DNA from: JAFMDF01 sp965277445
GTDB taxonomy: Bacteria > Bacteroidota > Bacteroidia > Chitinophagales > Saprospiraceae
DNA length: 64,000 nt
Assembly (NCBI GenBank): GCA_965277445.1
Contig: CBDICY010000032.1
Location: forward strand, 124,001-188,000
Direction: 5' to 3'
Of this stretch, positions 9,232-17,885 are shown piece by piece. The notes under the pieces were generated by a model. That model was not told the origin of the DNA. It did not search any database and saw only the letters and a program-made list of their open reading frames with translations. The position numbers and the translations under genes are program-made. How positions within the stretch are numbered: the first letter of the stretch is position 1; every line of letters starts with the position of its first letter.

Positions 9232-10305
9232 ATGCAAAATTCTCCCACTTCTAATACTTATGTAGCAATTATGGCAGGCGGTATTGGTAGCCGATTTTGG
9301 CCCGCCAGTCGAGTAGAACGACCGAAGCAGTTTTTAGACATTATGGGAACTGGAAAGTCTTTGATTCGGCAAACTTTCGAGCGATTTTTAAGATTGTGTC
9401 CAGCATCGAATATTTTCATTGTAACCAATGGAATGTATAAAGATTTAGTACTAGAGCATTTACCTGAACTAACAGAAAATCAGGTACTTTGTGAGCCTTC
9501 TAGAAATAATACCGCACCTTGTGTCGCTTATACTGCTTTTAAATTACACAACCTAAATCCAGACGCCAATTTTATCGTTGCTCCTTCTGATCACATTATT
9601 TTAAAGGAAGATGCTTTTGTCGATTATTTAACACAAGCATTGGCGTTTACAGAAAAGAATGAAGCTTTAGTAACTTTAGGGATTCAACCAACTCGACCAG
9701 ATACAGGTTATGGATATATCAACTTTTCTGATGATAATACTCCCGTTCACAAAGTGATTGAATTTAAAGAGAAACCCGATGTTGAAACAGCAAAAAAATA
9801 TGTAACAAGTGGAGATTACCTCTGGAATGCAGGTATTTTTGTCTGGAAAGCAGCTTATGTTTTAGAACAGTTTAAGCAGCATACACCAGCAATTTATAAC
9901 ATTCTAAAAGAAGGCGAACCGTTTTATAATACCGTAGACGAACAAGATTTTATTGATAAGGCCTACCCTACTACGCCAAGTATTTCAGTTGATTACGCCA
10001 TCATGGAAAAATCAAAAGATGTTTATACCATTCCGTCCGAATTTGGTTGGTCTGATTTGGGTACTTGGAATTCCTTGCATGTAGAGTCGTCCAAAGATGA
10101 TAACGGAAATGCGGTTAATGGGAAAGTCGTTTTAGATGACGTTTCTAACTCTTTAATTCGAATGCCTAAAGGAAAATTATTGGTCGCTAAAGGCTTGGAT
10201 GATTTTATTATTGTGGATGAAGGCGATGTTTTATTGATTTATCCGAAGTCAAAGGAACAAGAAATTAAGGCGGTGACGAAAGCTTTGGATAAGGAATTTT
10301 CGTAG
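9232..10305 (+). CDS. manC: mannose-1-phosphate guanylyltransferase
   Basis: 357 residues, matching the single-domain guanylyltransferase without the C-terminal isomerase domain seen in long ManC/AlgA proteins. The nucleotide-binding signature GGIGSRFWPASR followed by PKQF is at residues 16-32, and VAPSDH, GYGYI and FKEKP follow in the family order. It converts mannose 1-phosphate and GTP to GDP-mannose, the donor for mannosylated polysaccharides, glycoproteins and GDP-fucose. No other sugar-nucleotide gene is adjacent. It converges on the YecM-like gene with only 12 bases between the stop codons. The symbol follows function; the local name could equally be rfbM or algA. Confidence 0.93.
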   Translation: MQNSPTSNTYVAIMAGGIGSRFWPASRVERPKQFLDIMGTGKSLIRQTFERFLRLCPASNIFIVTNGMYKDLVLEHLPELTENQVLCEPSRNNTAPCVAYTAFKLHNLNPDANFIVAPSDHIILKEDAFVDYLTQALAFTEKNEALVTLGIQPTRPDTGYGYINFSDDNTPVHKVIEFKEKPDVETAKKYVTSGDYLWNAGIFVWKAAYVLEQFKQHTPAIYNILKEGEPFYNTVDEQDFIDKAYPTTPSISVDYAIMEKSKDVYTIPSEFGWSDLGTWNSLHVESSKDDNGNAVNGKVVLDDVSNSLIRMPKGKLLVAKGLDDFIIVDEGDVLLIYPKSKEQEIKAVTKALDKEFS

Positions 10306-10317
10306 GCTACACCAATA

Positions 10318-10818
10318 TCAATCCAAATATCGAATCACATATTCCAAAGTGTGGTGGTGAAATTTCACCGAAAAGTCCGTTTCTTTTAAGGTTACGCCCT
10401 GATTGACGGATTTTTTTAAATCTTTGGTGATAAAATCCAAATGAACATGTGTTGCCATAAAGCTATCAAAAGGTACATCTATTACAAACTCTACATGCTC
10501 AAATCCTTCCTTGTAAAAACTCCCTTTTTTAGGCGCTGGTAACTCTATAACCTCAATTTTTCTATTTTTGTAAATAATTGGTTGATCTAATTTTATGGAG
10601 GTAATAGCTCTGCCACCAATTTTAGATTCTGTTAATAGTTTCCCTAAATTCGATAATTCTTTTTTTAATTGTTCGTATCTTTCTTCCGTTTCTACTCTGT
10701 AACAAATATGGTCTAATTTATAATTTGCAACATTGACTTTTTTTATGGAAAGGTATTGAAAAATATGATCTAAAAATGGGGTTGGGTTATCTAATAACTG
10801 ATACAGGTTATTATTCAT
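10318..10818 (-). CDS. YecM-like VOC-fold protein
   Basis: 166 residues. The pattern LDHICYRVET, then GRAITSIKLDQP, IEVIELPAPKKG and FEHVEFVID follows the YecM family (metal-binding VOC fold, relatives of glyoxalase I). Conserved His in LDHICYR, Glu in IELPAP and His/Glu in EHVEF are candidate metal ligands. The biochemical role of the family is unknown. The second half is shorter than in some homologues but ends in a normal strand. It is a single gene, convergent with manC. Confidence 0.8.
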   Translation of the reverse strand: MNNNLYQLLDNPTPFLDHIFQYLSIKKVNVANYKLDHICYRVETEERYEQLKKELSNLGKLLTESKIGGRAITSIKLDQPIIYKNRKIEVIELPAPKKGSFYKEGFEHVEFVIDVPFDSFMATHVHLDFITKDLKKSVNQGVTLKETDFSVKFHHHTLEYVIRYLD

Positions 10819-10897
10819 TTTATGTTATTCAAGATACTACGGTAAAAAGTGTGGGAACCTAAAAATAGGAAACGACTCAGGAGTCCTGTTACTTCTA

Positions 10898-11839
10898 TTA
10901 TCTATTATTCCATTCTCGCACCCGCTGCTGATATCGTTTCTCACTAAATTTCCAACGTCGAACATCGACAAATCCTTCCAATTCTGTTTCTAAATCTTCA
11001 GATAATAAGTCTGGAAAAAAATCAATTCCTGTTCGTTCTTCCACATCATCAATCGTCATCGCATATTCGGTCAAGTGGTCGTCACTAATCGCATTTGGAA
11101 TAATAAACCCAATCCCTTTGTATTCGGGTTCTGTTACGTCTAAAATGACTTTATAATAATTTCGAGGTACCGTTACAATATTCTTGCCAATTCGATCAAA
11201 TTCTTTTTCATTTAAAATAGGGCCAGTAACGATATATAAATGTTTGTATTTCCGTCCCCAATCTCTTACTTGTTCTTCTAATTCTCGCCAAATACCCATA
11301 TTTTGGTTCCGTACTTGTGGACTCATATTACTCATATAAAAAGTCTCCGACATCGCTTGTTCGCTAAAACCCATATCGCCCGCAGGCACTAAATGGCCTC
11401 TGGTATAGCCCGACCGTCGATAATCTGAGGGTGTTGCCGACTTCGTTTTTACCATAGGGTCGGGTCTAAAATTATCTGTTCGGTCAGCTACCTTATTATT
11501 TAATCGGTCTCTAGTAATTTCATAAGCGACCCACTCTGCTTGTTCGTGCTTTTCAGAATAAGAAAGGGTATAATATTTATGTTTGATAATCTGCCCAGTT
11601 GTAGAAGTAGGCAAAGCATAATCTAAGCCTTCATCGCTTGAAATTTCATCATCGGTCTCACCTTTAACTGTACTTGTAGGCTGTTCCATGGCTTCTTTGA
11701 AGGTATCCAAAATTGAGCTATCTTCTCCCCCTATCTGGTTAAACCCCCAATATAAAATACCGATAATAAATGCAAAAATGCCCGCTTTATAAACCATTCC
11801 ATTGTCATTTTGTGAATGGTTTGTTCTTAATTTTGCCAT
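10898..11839 (-). CDS. membrane-anchored DNA/RNA non-specific endonuclease (NUC1 family)
   Basis: I place the start at the ATG at 11839 (313 residues), giving a short cytoplasmic tail and one membrane helix at about residues 16-34. A longer frame opens at 12148, but its extra part is encoded by dispersed repeats. The nuclease core begins near residue 85. The active-site segment reads GYTRGHLVPAGDM with the catalytic His at 149 and the Mg-binding Asn in SNMSPQVRNQ near 171-179. The usual DRGH is TRGH here. It should cut DNA and RNA outside the cytoplasm, for nutrition or defence. It is divergent from the gene at 12157. Confidence 0.85.
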   Translation of the reverse strand: MAKLRTNHSQNDNGMVYKAGIFAFIIGILYWGFNQIGGEDSSILDTFKEAMEQPTSTVKGETDDEISSDEGLDYALPTSTTGQIIKHKYYTLSYSEKHEQAEWVAYEITRDRLNNKVADRTDNFRPDPMVKTKSATPSDYRRSGYTRGHLVPAGDMGFSEQAMSETFYMSNMSPQVRNQNMGIWRELEEQVRDWGRKYKHLYIVTGPILNEKEFDRIGKNIVTVPRNYYKVILDVTEPEYKGIGFIIPNAISDDHLTEYAMTIDDVEERTGIDFFPDLLSEDLETELEGFVDVRRWKFSEKRYQQRVREWNNR

Positions 11840-11860
11840 TTGTTGTGTAGTTAGTGGTGA

Positions 11861-11945
11861 TATATCTGATACTTTTGAAGTAGCTGATATATTTTTTGAT
11901 TTATTTTTTAACTTATCAGATACCTCAAAGGTATCAGATACAGAT
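11861..11945. repeat. two hairpins of the TATC(A/T)GATA family
   Basis: One imperfect palindrome is at 11861-11891 (arms TATATCTGATACTT and AAGTAGCTGATATA) and another at about 11914-11940 (GATACCT, CAA, AGGTATC). Relatives lie at 40805-40940. The arms differ between copies but stay complementary. They sit in the leader of the nuclease gene. Confidence 0.7.
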
Positions 11946-12156
11946 AATGCGCCTATATACAATCCCAAAAATAAGAAAGAATAAACTAAAATTTCATTTA
12001 TCAACGGCTGCATCAAATGGCAAATAGTGCTATCTTCGCAGTTTATTTTTAAAAGATGCAATTTTGTAGGTAGGTCAGAAGGTGACCTAGCAAAATTATA
12101 GCGTCCAAAAGAAATAAAACTCAACTTAAATTTAATCATAAAACCCATATTTTACT

Positions 12157-12633
12157 ATGTTAAATGCAATGCAAAGTCTTAGTCAAGCGGAACAAGATTT
12201 ATTATTAGAAGCACTACCTTTAGTGACTGTTTTAATTGCGGGGGCAGATGGAAAAATTGACGTTAGCGAAACGAGCTGGGCAGAAAAATTAACAGGTATT
12301 AGAAGTTATTCTAACGAACCAGAATTAAATGATTTTTACGAAAAAGTACATGAAGATTTTTCTGGCAAAGTTAGTTTCCTTATCAAAGGATTACCAGCAG
12401 ATACAAAAGAAGCAACGCAATCTATCTCTGATAAATTAGCTGGATTAAATGCTATCTTACCTCAATTACCGCAAGTATTAGGGGCAAAATTCTATAAAAG
12501 TTTAACTTCTTTTGCTAAGCATATCGCTCGCGCAGATGGAGGGGTCTTTAAAATATGGAGTATTTCTAAGGAAGAACAAGCATTGATTGACTTACCGATG
12601 ATTACGCCAATTGATATGCCAGAAGAGGCTTAA
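12157..12633 (+). CDS. unknown helical protein, possibly TerB-like
   Basis: 158 residues, acidic, with no signal peptide or membrane segment. Two similar helical stretches carry an A-D-G motif: IAGADGKIDVSETSWAEKLT near residues 27-46 and HIARADGGVFKIW near 127-140. An acidic GADGKID followed by a helix recalls the metal-binding TerB/DjlA-like fold, but the match is weak and I give no function. A small hairpin (TAGGTCA/TGACCTA, 12071-12089) lies in its upstream region. Confidence 0.6.
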   Translation: MLNAMQSLSQAEQDLLLEALPLVTVLIAGADGKIDVSETSWAEKLTGIRSYSNEPELNDFYEKVHEDFSGKVSFLIKGLPADTKEATQSISDKLAGLNAILPQLPQVLGAKFYKSLTSFAKHIARADGGVFKIWSISKEEQALIDLPMITPIDMPEEA

Positions 12634-12642
12634 TTGATTATT

Positions 12643-12702
12643 AGTTAATTGATTATTAATTATTGGCTGATAAATCAACTAATAATTAATAATCAATCAA
12701 CT
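12643..12702. terminator. bidirectional terminator-like inverted repeat
   Basis: TTGATTATTAATTATT at 12649-12664 pairs perfectly with 12681-12696; with one mismatch the arms extend to 22 bases. It lies between two convergent genes, so it probably terminates both transcripts. Confidence 0.7.
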
Positions 12703-12708
12703 AACCAA

Positions 12709-15195
12709 CTAGAAATTATTATTCCCGTCTCCACCAGATTTCACATCGGTATTCTTAATTTTACTACCTCTTCTTTTCTTCGCCTTGAAATCTAATTTTC
12801 CGAATTTATAACTAAAGTTCAATCCAAAAGAACGGAAAGGTAATTTGAATTCACTTCTTTGGGAGAAGATATCTCCGTCTAATTCTGTGATAAAAGATTT
12901 TGTTCGATTGAATGGTTCGACCATTCGCACACCAATAGCTCCTCGTTTATTCCATATTTCTTTTTTAATCCCAATACTATACATCCAAAAAGAGGGAATT
13001 TTGCCTTGCACCGTTTGTCTTCGAGAACGCATAAAACCAAAACCTTCAATTTTCCAGTCTTTTTTCATAGATAAAGTACCACTTAAATTACCGCCGTATT
13101 GTAAGCCATCTCTACTTACACTTTCACCATTAGCTATGCCATCCACACTATAGGTAAATAGATTAAATCCTCCCCGAATGGTCAACTTTTTCTTAATCGT
13201 ACCAGAAGAAAAGAAATTGAATCCAACAGAATTATTCTGTCCAATATTCTGGTAATTGGTAATAGAAATCCCTTCACTATCAACCGTCAAGAAACTTTCG
13301 ATAATATCATTAGTTTGTCGATAAAATACCGCTACGTTGACGACTACACCTTTTATATAATTATTATAAGCGACTTCGTATTGGTCAACTGTTTCAGGAT
13401 CTAACTGCGGATTTCCAAAAGTTACATTTCTTCTATCTGCTGCATCGGTATAAGGATTAATATAAAATAAACTTGGTCGTTGAATACGTTGGGTATAGCT
13501 TAATTTAAGCGATGAAAAACCACTTAATTTTCTAGACAAAATAATACTCGGCAAGATGTTATTATAACTATTGTCAAAGGTCTCTCCATCGGTAACAAAT
13601 AGTCCATCAATTTTGGTGGCTTCATATCTTGTACCTGCTACTAAACCCCATTTATCCGTAATCGTCCAATTAAAAGAGACATATCCTGCCATGACATCTT
13701 GGTTATATTTAAAGATGTCTGAGCGGAAAGGTGTAATGTCTTCGCCGCTTAATAAATTATAAGAATAATCACTATTAATTCTTCGTAAAATGGACTTTGC
13801 GCCCGTTTCTAATTTTAGTTTTTTACTAAAAGGATGTGTATAATCTACTTGATAAATATATTCTCGATTCTTGCCATCATTCCGCCCTTCTTCTTCGAAA
13901 TCTGTTGCATTCAATATATTTTGTTGGGTATAATCCACATTATTGTCTTGGTTATTTCCGCTTAATTGGAAAGCAAAAGCTAATTCTCTGCCCTTCTGAG
14001 GAAAGGTCTTGGTATAATCAGACGTCCAATCAAAACTATTCCTGCCTCTTATCCCATCGCTTGTTCGTAGGTATTCTTGGATAAAATTATTGGCAGGGTC
14101 ATCAAAACTAACCGTTGATTCTCCCATTTGGTCAAAAGAAAAACCTCCGAGTTGGAAAGAAGTATTGATCGCATTATAGGCGTTAATATCATAAAAAGCA
14201 CCCGCAGTTCCTCTAAAGCCAATTCTAGAGGATTCGGTAATACCATTTTGAGCAAAGATTCTAGTTGCTCCATTTACTTGATCTTCTCTCAAAAAAGTAG
14301 TCTCCGAATCATTGGGGATAGAGTAATAAACTGAACCGTTGGCATTCATACCAAAGCGACCTTTGGCAGCACTCAAACTTAAATTACTATTATTTTGTCG
14401 ATTCCCCGTTGAAGCACTAACTGACCCCGTTATTCCTTCAATACTTTTCTTTTTGGTAATGATATTAATGATACCACCAGAACCTTCTCCGTCGTATTTT
14501 GCTCCTGGCGTAGTGATGACTTCTACTGTTTTAATCTGGTCCGCAGGCAACATTTTTAAGGCATCTGCTACATTCGCAGAAAACATACCTGATGGTTTTC
14601 CATTAATCAAAATTTGTAAATTGGAGCTACCTCTAAGGCTTACATTCCCATCAAAATCAACGGATAGCAAAGGGACTTTACGTAATACATCTGCTGCATC
14701 TCCTCCAGTAGAAGTGACATCTTTATCGGCATTATAGACGATTTTATCAATTCTATTTTCAATAATGGCTGCTTCTTCGACGACTTCCACCGCAGCTAGT
14801 AAAACATTATCCGAAATCAAGTACATTTTGCCCAAATTAACATCAGGCTTTTTAGGCGTCAAGGTAATACCTCGATACATTCTGGTTTTGTAGCCAATGA
14901 AAGATAATTGTAAATCGTAAGTCCCCACTTTCACTTCGGTTAACTTAAATTTTCCATCATCTTCGGTAATATTTCCATTGACTTCTTTCTGATCTTTAGG
15001 GTTAATTAATACAATCGTAGCAAAACCTACAGGTTTTTTACTTAAAGTATCAATAACTTGTCCTGTTATTTTTCCAGTAATGGTTGGTCTTCCACCGCCT
15101 CGTTTTCCGCCACCACCGTAACTACCTTGTGGTCTTTGTGAAAAGGCAAGTGTTGTGAGTATGCCTAAGCATAAGATGAGTAAGATTCTTTGCAT
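12709..15195 (-). CDS. TonB-dependent outer-membrane receptor (carboxypeptidase-like domain plus barrel)
   Basis: 828 residues. A signal peptide (1-19) is followed by a Gly/Arg-rich linker, a carboxypeptidase-regulatory-like beta-sandwich (about 40-135), and a plug (about 150-250) with VLRKVPLLSVDFDGNVSLRG and INGKPSGMFS. The barrel is of the OMP_b-brl_3 type and ends in a lysine-rich tail of about 30 residues (KKRRGSK), unusual because most receptors end in an aromatic strand. Substrate unknown; this subfamily lacks a SusD partner. Its 590-base upstream region is AT-rich and holds a hairpin GTGTAATTT/AAATTACAC at 15232-15257 in the leader. Confidence 0.88.
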   Translation of the reverse strand: MQRILLILCLGILTTLAFSQRPQGSYGGGGKRGGGRPTITGKITGQVIDTLSKKPVGFATIVLINPKDQKEVNGNITEDDGKFKLTEVKVGTYDLQLSFIGYKTRMYRGITLTPKKPDVNLGKMYLISDNVLLAAVEVVEEAAIIENRIDKIVYNADKDVTSTGGDAADVLRKVPLLSVDFDGNVSLRGSSNLQILINGKPSGMFSANVADALKMLPADQIKTVEVITTPGAKYDGEGSGGIINIITKKKSIEGITGSVSASTGNRQNNSNLSLSAAKGRFGMNANGSVYYSIPNDSETTFLREDQVNGATRIFAQNGITESSRIGFRGTAGAFYDINAYNAINTSFQLGGFSFDQMGESTVSFDDPANNFIQEYLRTSDGIRGRNSFDWTSDYTKTFPQKGRELAFAFQLSGNNQDNNVDYTQQNILNATDFEEEGRNDGKNREYIYQVDYTHPFSKKLKLETGAKSILRRINSDYSYNLLSGEDITPFRSDIFKYNQDVMAGYVSFNWTITDKWGLVAGTRYEATKIDGLFVTDGETFDNSYNNILPSIILSRKLSGFSSLKLSYTQRIQRPSLFYINPYTDAADRRNVTFGNPQLDPETVDQYEVAYNNYIKGVVVNVAVFYRQTNDIIESFLTVDSEGISITNYQNIGQNNSVGFNFFSSGTIKKKLTIRGGFNLFTYSVDGIANGESVSRDGLQYGGNLSGTLSMKKDWKIEGFGFMRSRRQTVQGKIPSFWMYSIGIKKEIWNKRGAIGVRMVEPFNRTKSFITELDGDIFSQRSEFKLPFRSFGLNFSYKFGKLDFKAKKRRGSKIKNTDVKSGGDGNNNF

Positions 15196-15439
15196 GATTT
15201 ATTTTTGTCAGGTGAATATACATTTAATTAGGTGTAATTTATTTGATCAAATTACACGCACATTATAGTATAACTAAAAATGCAAAGAAAGGTTGATTTT
15301 ATAATTTTTTTCGGATTATTTATTGGTATATTTTGAAAAGAAAGTAGAAAAAGAGAGAGAGTATCCTATAAAAAAGTAAGTTTTTTAAAAAAATTGAAGA
15401 CTTTCAAAAAAAAGTAGGTGTTTACTTTCAAAATAAAGT

Positions 15440-15535
15440 AAAAAAGACGTATTTTGTGACAATCTAAAAAACAATTAAGATATAGTGTTTCATAGTGTAG
15501 AGGTAGTCGCTTCGGTGGCTGCCTCTTTCTTTTTT
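15440..15535 (+). ncRNA. candidate small RNA ending in a strong terminator
   Basis: A stem GAGGTAGTCGC (15500-15510), loop TTCG, and GTGGCTGCCTC (15515-15525) is followed by a T-tract (15526-15535, one C). All eleven positions pair if G-U is allowed. This is a textbook intrinsic terminator on the plus strand, yet no plus-strand gene lies upstream for 2.8 kb. A near-promoter TATTTTG at 15450-15456 would give a short transcript of about 75 bases. The 5' end is a guess. Confidence 0.4.
15500..15535 (+). terminator. intrinsic terminator with UUCG loop
   Basis: An eleven-pair stem closed by TTCG and followed by TTTCTTTTTT. It faces the plus strand and has no annotated gene to terminate. Confidence 0.75.
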
Positions 15536-15788
15536 ATAAAAAGCGTGATATATATCACAAAAATATATAAATAATTGAGAAAAATAGCATAAACAAAGAA
15601 AATACATTAAAAAAAATCATAATAATTAACAAAAGATAATTTTTAAAAACATTAAATATTTTCTTAATATTTCAAAAATGTGACATTCATTCACAAACTA
15701 CTAAAAGAAAAGAAAATTTAGCAACAAGACTACAAAAATTAGCTAATAATCTAGATTCCAGTTACCATATAAATGCGTAATATGCAAT

Positions 15789-16937
15789 TTAAAACTCCAC
15801 ATTAAACAAATAGTCCATTTGTTTTTCATTAACACTCTGAGGAATCATCTTTAAGGCAAAATTTCGGAAAGTCGTTAAAATAGGATTGGTCCATTGAGCT
15901 ACCTTACCCAAAGTCCAAGAAGTATTAACTATTTTAGTCGTGCGAGGTAATCTAATTTTTTCAAAAGATTTAAAGCTATCTGTTATTCTATCTTTTTCAT
16001 TTAGACAATTGGCTAATACAGCTACATCTTCGATCGCTTGACAAGCGCCTTGCCCCATATTAGGGGTAGTGGCATGACCTGCATCTCCAGCTAGAAGTAT
16101 TCGATCAAAAGCTAATTTTTTGAGAGGTCGAATATCTTCAATGTCATTCCACAATAAATTTTCATCAACTGTTAAGGCTAATAATTGAGAGATTGGTGCA
16201 TGATAGTCTTTGAAACAAGCGGCTAAATCCGCTACTGTGAATGCTTTCATTTTAGGATCTCTGACTTGTGGTGTATTAAGACAGGCAAACCAATAGGTTC
16301 GGTTATTTGTCAATGGAACAACCCCAAATCGACCATTTTTCCCCCAAGTTTCTGTTGCATACTTATCTTTAAATTGCCCGTCATGCTGGACGATGGCACG
16401 CCAGCAAGTATAGCCTGCATATCTAGGCAAAGATTTAGGCAATAATTGTTGTCGAATAGGAGAATTGATACCATCACAAGCAATTAGGTAATCGCCGTTA
16501 ACACTTGTTCCATCTCTAAAATTTAAAGTGACCCCATTACTATCTTGTAGTACATTTACGCCTCGCTTTCCTGTATAAAAATCTACTTTCCCTTTTAGTA
16601 ATGCTAGCAAAGTCTGATGTAAGTCTGCTCGGTGAATCGTTGCATTCCCCATGGAATTATATTTTTTATTCAATTTTTTAGCATCCGTCGCCATCAATAT
16701 CTCCCCATTCGCTAATACTACATCAAAACAGTCTAACAAATTAGCTTTTTCCAATACCGCTTCTGCAATCCCAATTGATTTTAATGCCTTAATCGCATTT
16801 GTGCTTAAAACCAAACCCGCACCAATTGCTTTTATTTCGGTTGCTGCTTCATATACAGCAACTTCATGGCCTTTTTTTTCTAGAATAATCGCCATCATTA
16901 AACCACAAATACCACCACCAGAGATCAAGAATTTCAT
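15789..16937 (-). CDS. FAD-dependent monooxygenase (UbiH/salicylate hydroxylase type)
   Basis: 382 residues, normal for a class A flavoprotein monooxygenase. Three signatures appear in order: GGGICG for the FAD dinucleotide fold at 7-12, the DG motif in ACDGINSPIRQQ near residue 153, and the GD motif GDAGHATTPNMGQG near 285. It should use NAD(P)H and oxygen to hydroxylate an aromatic or polyunsaturated substrate; some relatives inactivate tetracyclines or rifampicin. It is divergent from a TetR-type regulator gene, and a duplicated operator lies between, so it is probably controlled by that regulator. Confidence 0.88.
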   Translation of the reverse strand: MKFLISGGGICGLMMAIILEKKGHEVAVYEAATEIKAIGAGLVLSTNAIKALKSIGIAEAVLEKANLLDCFDVVLANGEILMATDAKKLNKKYNSMGNATIHRADLHQTLLALLKGKVDFYTGKRGVNVLQDSNGVTLNFRDGTSVNGDYLIACDGINSPIRQQLLPKSLPRYAGYTCWRAIVQHDGQFKDKYATETWGKNGRFGVVPLTNNRTYWFACLNTPQVRDPKMKAFTVADLAACFKDYHAPISQLLALTVDENLLWNDIEDIRPLKKLAFDRILLAGDAGHATTPNMGQGACQAIEDVAVLANCLNEKDRITDSFKSFEKIRLPRTTKIVNTSWTLGKVAQWTNPILTTFRNFALKMIPQSVNEKQMDYLFNVEF

Positions 16938-17070
16938 GTTTTTTGCGTTGCGAGTTACGGGTTACGAGTTGGATACAATTTTACCAGATTTTAGGAAAAT
17001 ATTAATTCCAATGCCATTCACTTTTGAGCTCGTAAGTGGTAAACTCTGTTTATTTCGAATTATCCAAACT

Positions 17071-17135
17071 AATTAGGTCAAGTCTACTAACCTTACAAAA
17101 GTAATTAAATAAATCAATTAGGTCAAGTTTACTAA
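17071..17135. promoter_or_regulatory. duplicated operator for the TetR-type regulator
   Basis: The 20-base word AATTAGGTCAAGTCTACTAA at 17071-17090 recurs at 17116-17135 with one change (C to T), 45 bases apart. Each begins and ends with TTAG/CTAA, giving partial dyad symmetry. The position between a TetR gene and a divergent monooxygenase fits operator sites for both promoters. Confidence 0.72.
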
Positions 17136-17158
17136 TTAAAAAAGAATGCTTATTTTTG
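17128..17158 (+). promoter_or_regulatory. Bacteroidota-type promoter of the TetR gene
   Basis: TTTA at 17128-17131, a 19-base spacer, and TATTTTTG at 17151-17158 match the -33 TTTG and -7 TAnnTTTG pattern. The -33 part lies within the second operator copy. The ATG at 17163 follows 4 bases after the -7 box. Confidence 0.65.
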
Positions 17159-17162
17159 AGGG

Positions 17163-17810
17163 ATGACAACGAAGGAAAAAATATTGGCTCAAGCATTAAC
17201 ATTATTTAATGAAAAAGGAGTAGAAACGGTTACTACTCGTCAAATTGCCTTGGCAATGGGTATCAGTCAAGGAAATCTATGCTATCATTTTCCAAAAAAA
17301 GAAACCATTATTATCGCTTTATATAAACAGTTGGTAGCAAAATTTGATGATTTATATTTGGCATTTTCTTCTTCTCAAAGCTCAAAGGAAGCAGACACAT
17401 CGCCCAAACTAGACATCGCCAGCTTTTTAAAAATGATTCAAATTACCAATCAGTATTTCGTCGACTATAAATTTTTGATGCTCAATTTTGTACAAATCAT
17501 GCGGTGGCACCCATCTATCAAAACGGATTATCAAGCCTTAACAGCACAACGAAATAAACAAACTATGCAATTATTTAAAGCCTTTCAAGCAGCAGGACTA
17601 TTAGAAAAGGAAGCCTATGATAACCAATATCAACAAATAATAGAGCAGTTTATGATTTTAAATAATTTTTGGCTGTCGCATGCAGAAATTTTATATCAAG
17701 GTAAGGAAACTGGAAAAATCAACCATTTTAATCGGCTCGTTGGTGCTTTTATCTATCCTTATTTAACAACAAAAGGACAATTGGAATTTAAAAAAGTGAT
17801 TGCAGCATAA
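17163..17810 (+). CDS. TetR/AcrR-family transcriptional regulator
   Basis: 215 residues. The N-terminal domain is a clear TetR helix-turn-helix: ILAQALTLFNEKGVETVTTR, then IALAMGISQGNLCYHFPKKE. The C-terminal part is helical and ligand-binding, of unknown specificity. It probably represses its own gene and the divergent FAD monooxygenase, since two operator copies lie between them. The alpha/beta hydrolase gene follows 75 bases downstream on the same strand and may be co-transcribed. The start at 17163 is the first ATG and gives the usual distance to the helix-turn-helix. Confidence 0.9.
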   Translation: MTTKEKILAQALTLFNEKGVETVTTRQIALAMGISQGNLCYHFPKKETIIIALYKQLVAKFDDLYLAFSSSQSSKEADTSPKLDIASFLKMIQITNQYFVDYKFLMLNFVQIMRWHPSIKTDYQALTAQRNKQTMQLFKAFQAAGLLEKEAYDNQYQQIIEQFMILNNFWLSHAEILYQGKETGKINHFNRLVGAFIYPYLTTKGQLEFKKVIAA

Positions 17811-17885
17811 TCGCCATTACAAAAATTCATAAAAGGCAATAAAAGTCACTATCTTAACGCTTCTGTAAATTATCAAACTATTTAT

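Larger units (their letters stand above)
15196..15788. other. 593-base AT-rich intergenic region
   Basis: No protein gene is supported here. It contains the leader hairpin at 15232-15257, two copies of an ACTTTCAAAA-type word followed by AAAGTA (15409-15440), an orphan plus-strand terminator (15500-15535), and a 14-base palindrome GTGATATATATCAC at 15545-15558. The rest is nearly pure A/T. Confidence 0.6.

Noticed and set aside
11840..12148. Longer N-terminus of the nuclease (from 12148)
   Set aside because: The extra part is encoded by TATC(A/T)GATA repeats; the ATG at 11839 fits the single membrane helix of the family.
12845..14737. Several plus-strand frames inside the TonB receptor gene
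   Set aside because: Shadows of the conserved receptor; no family match.
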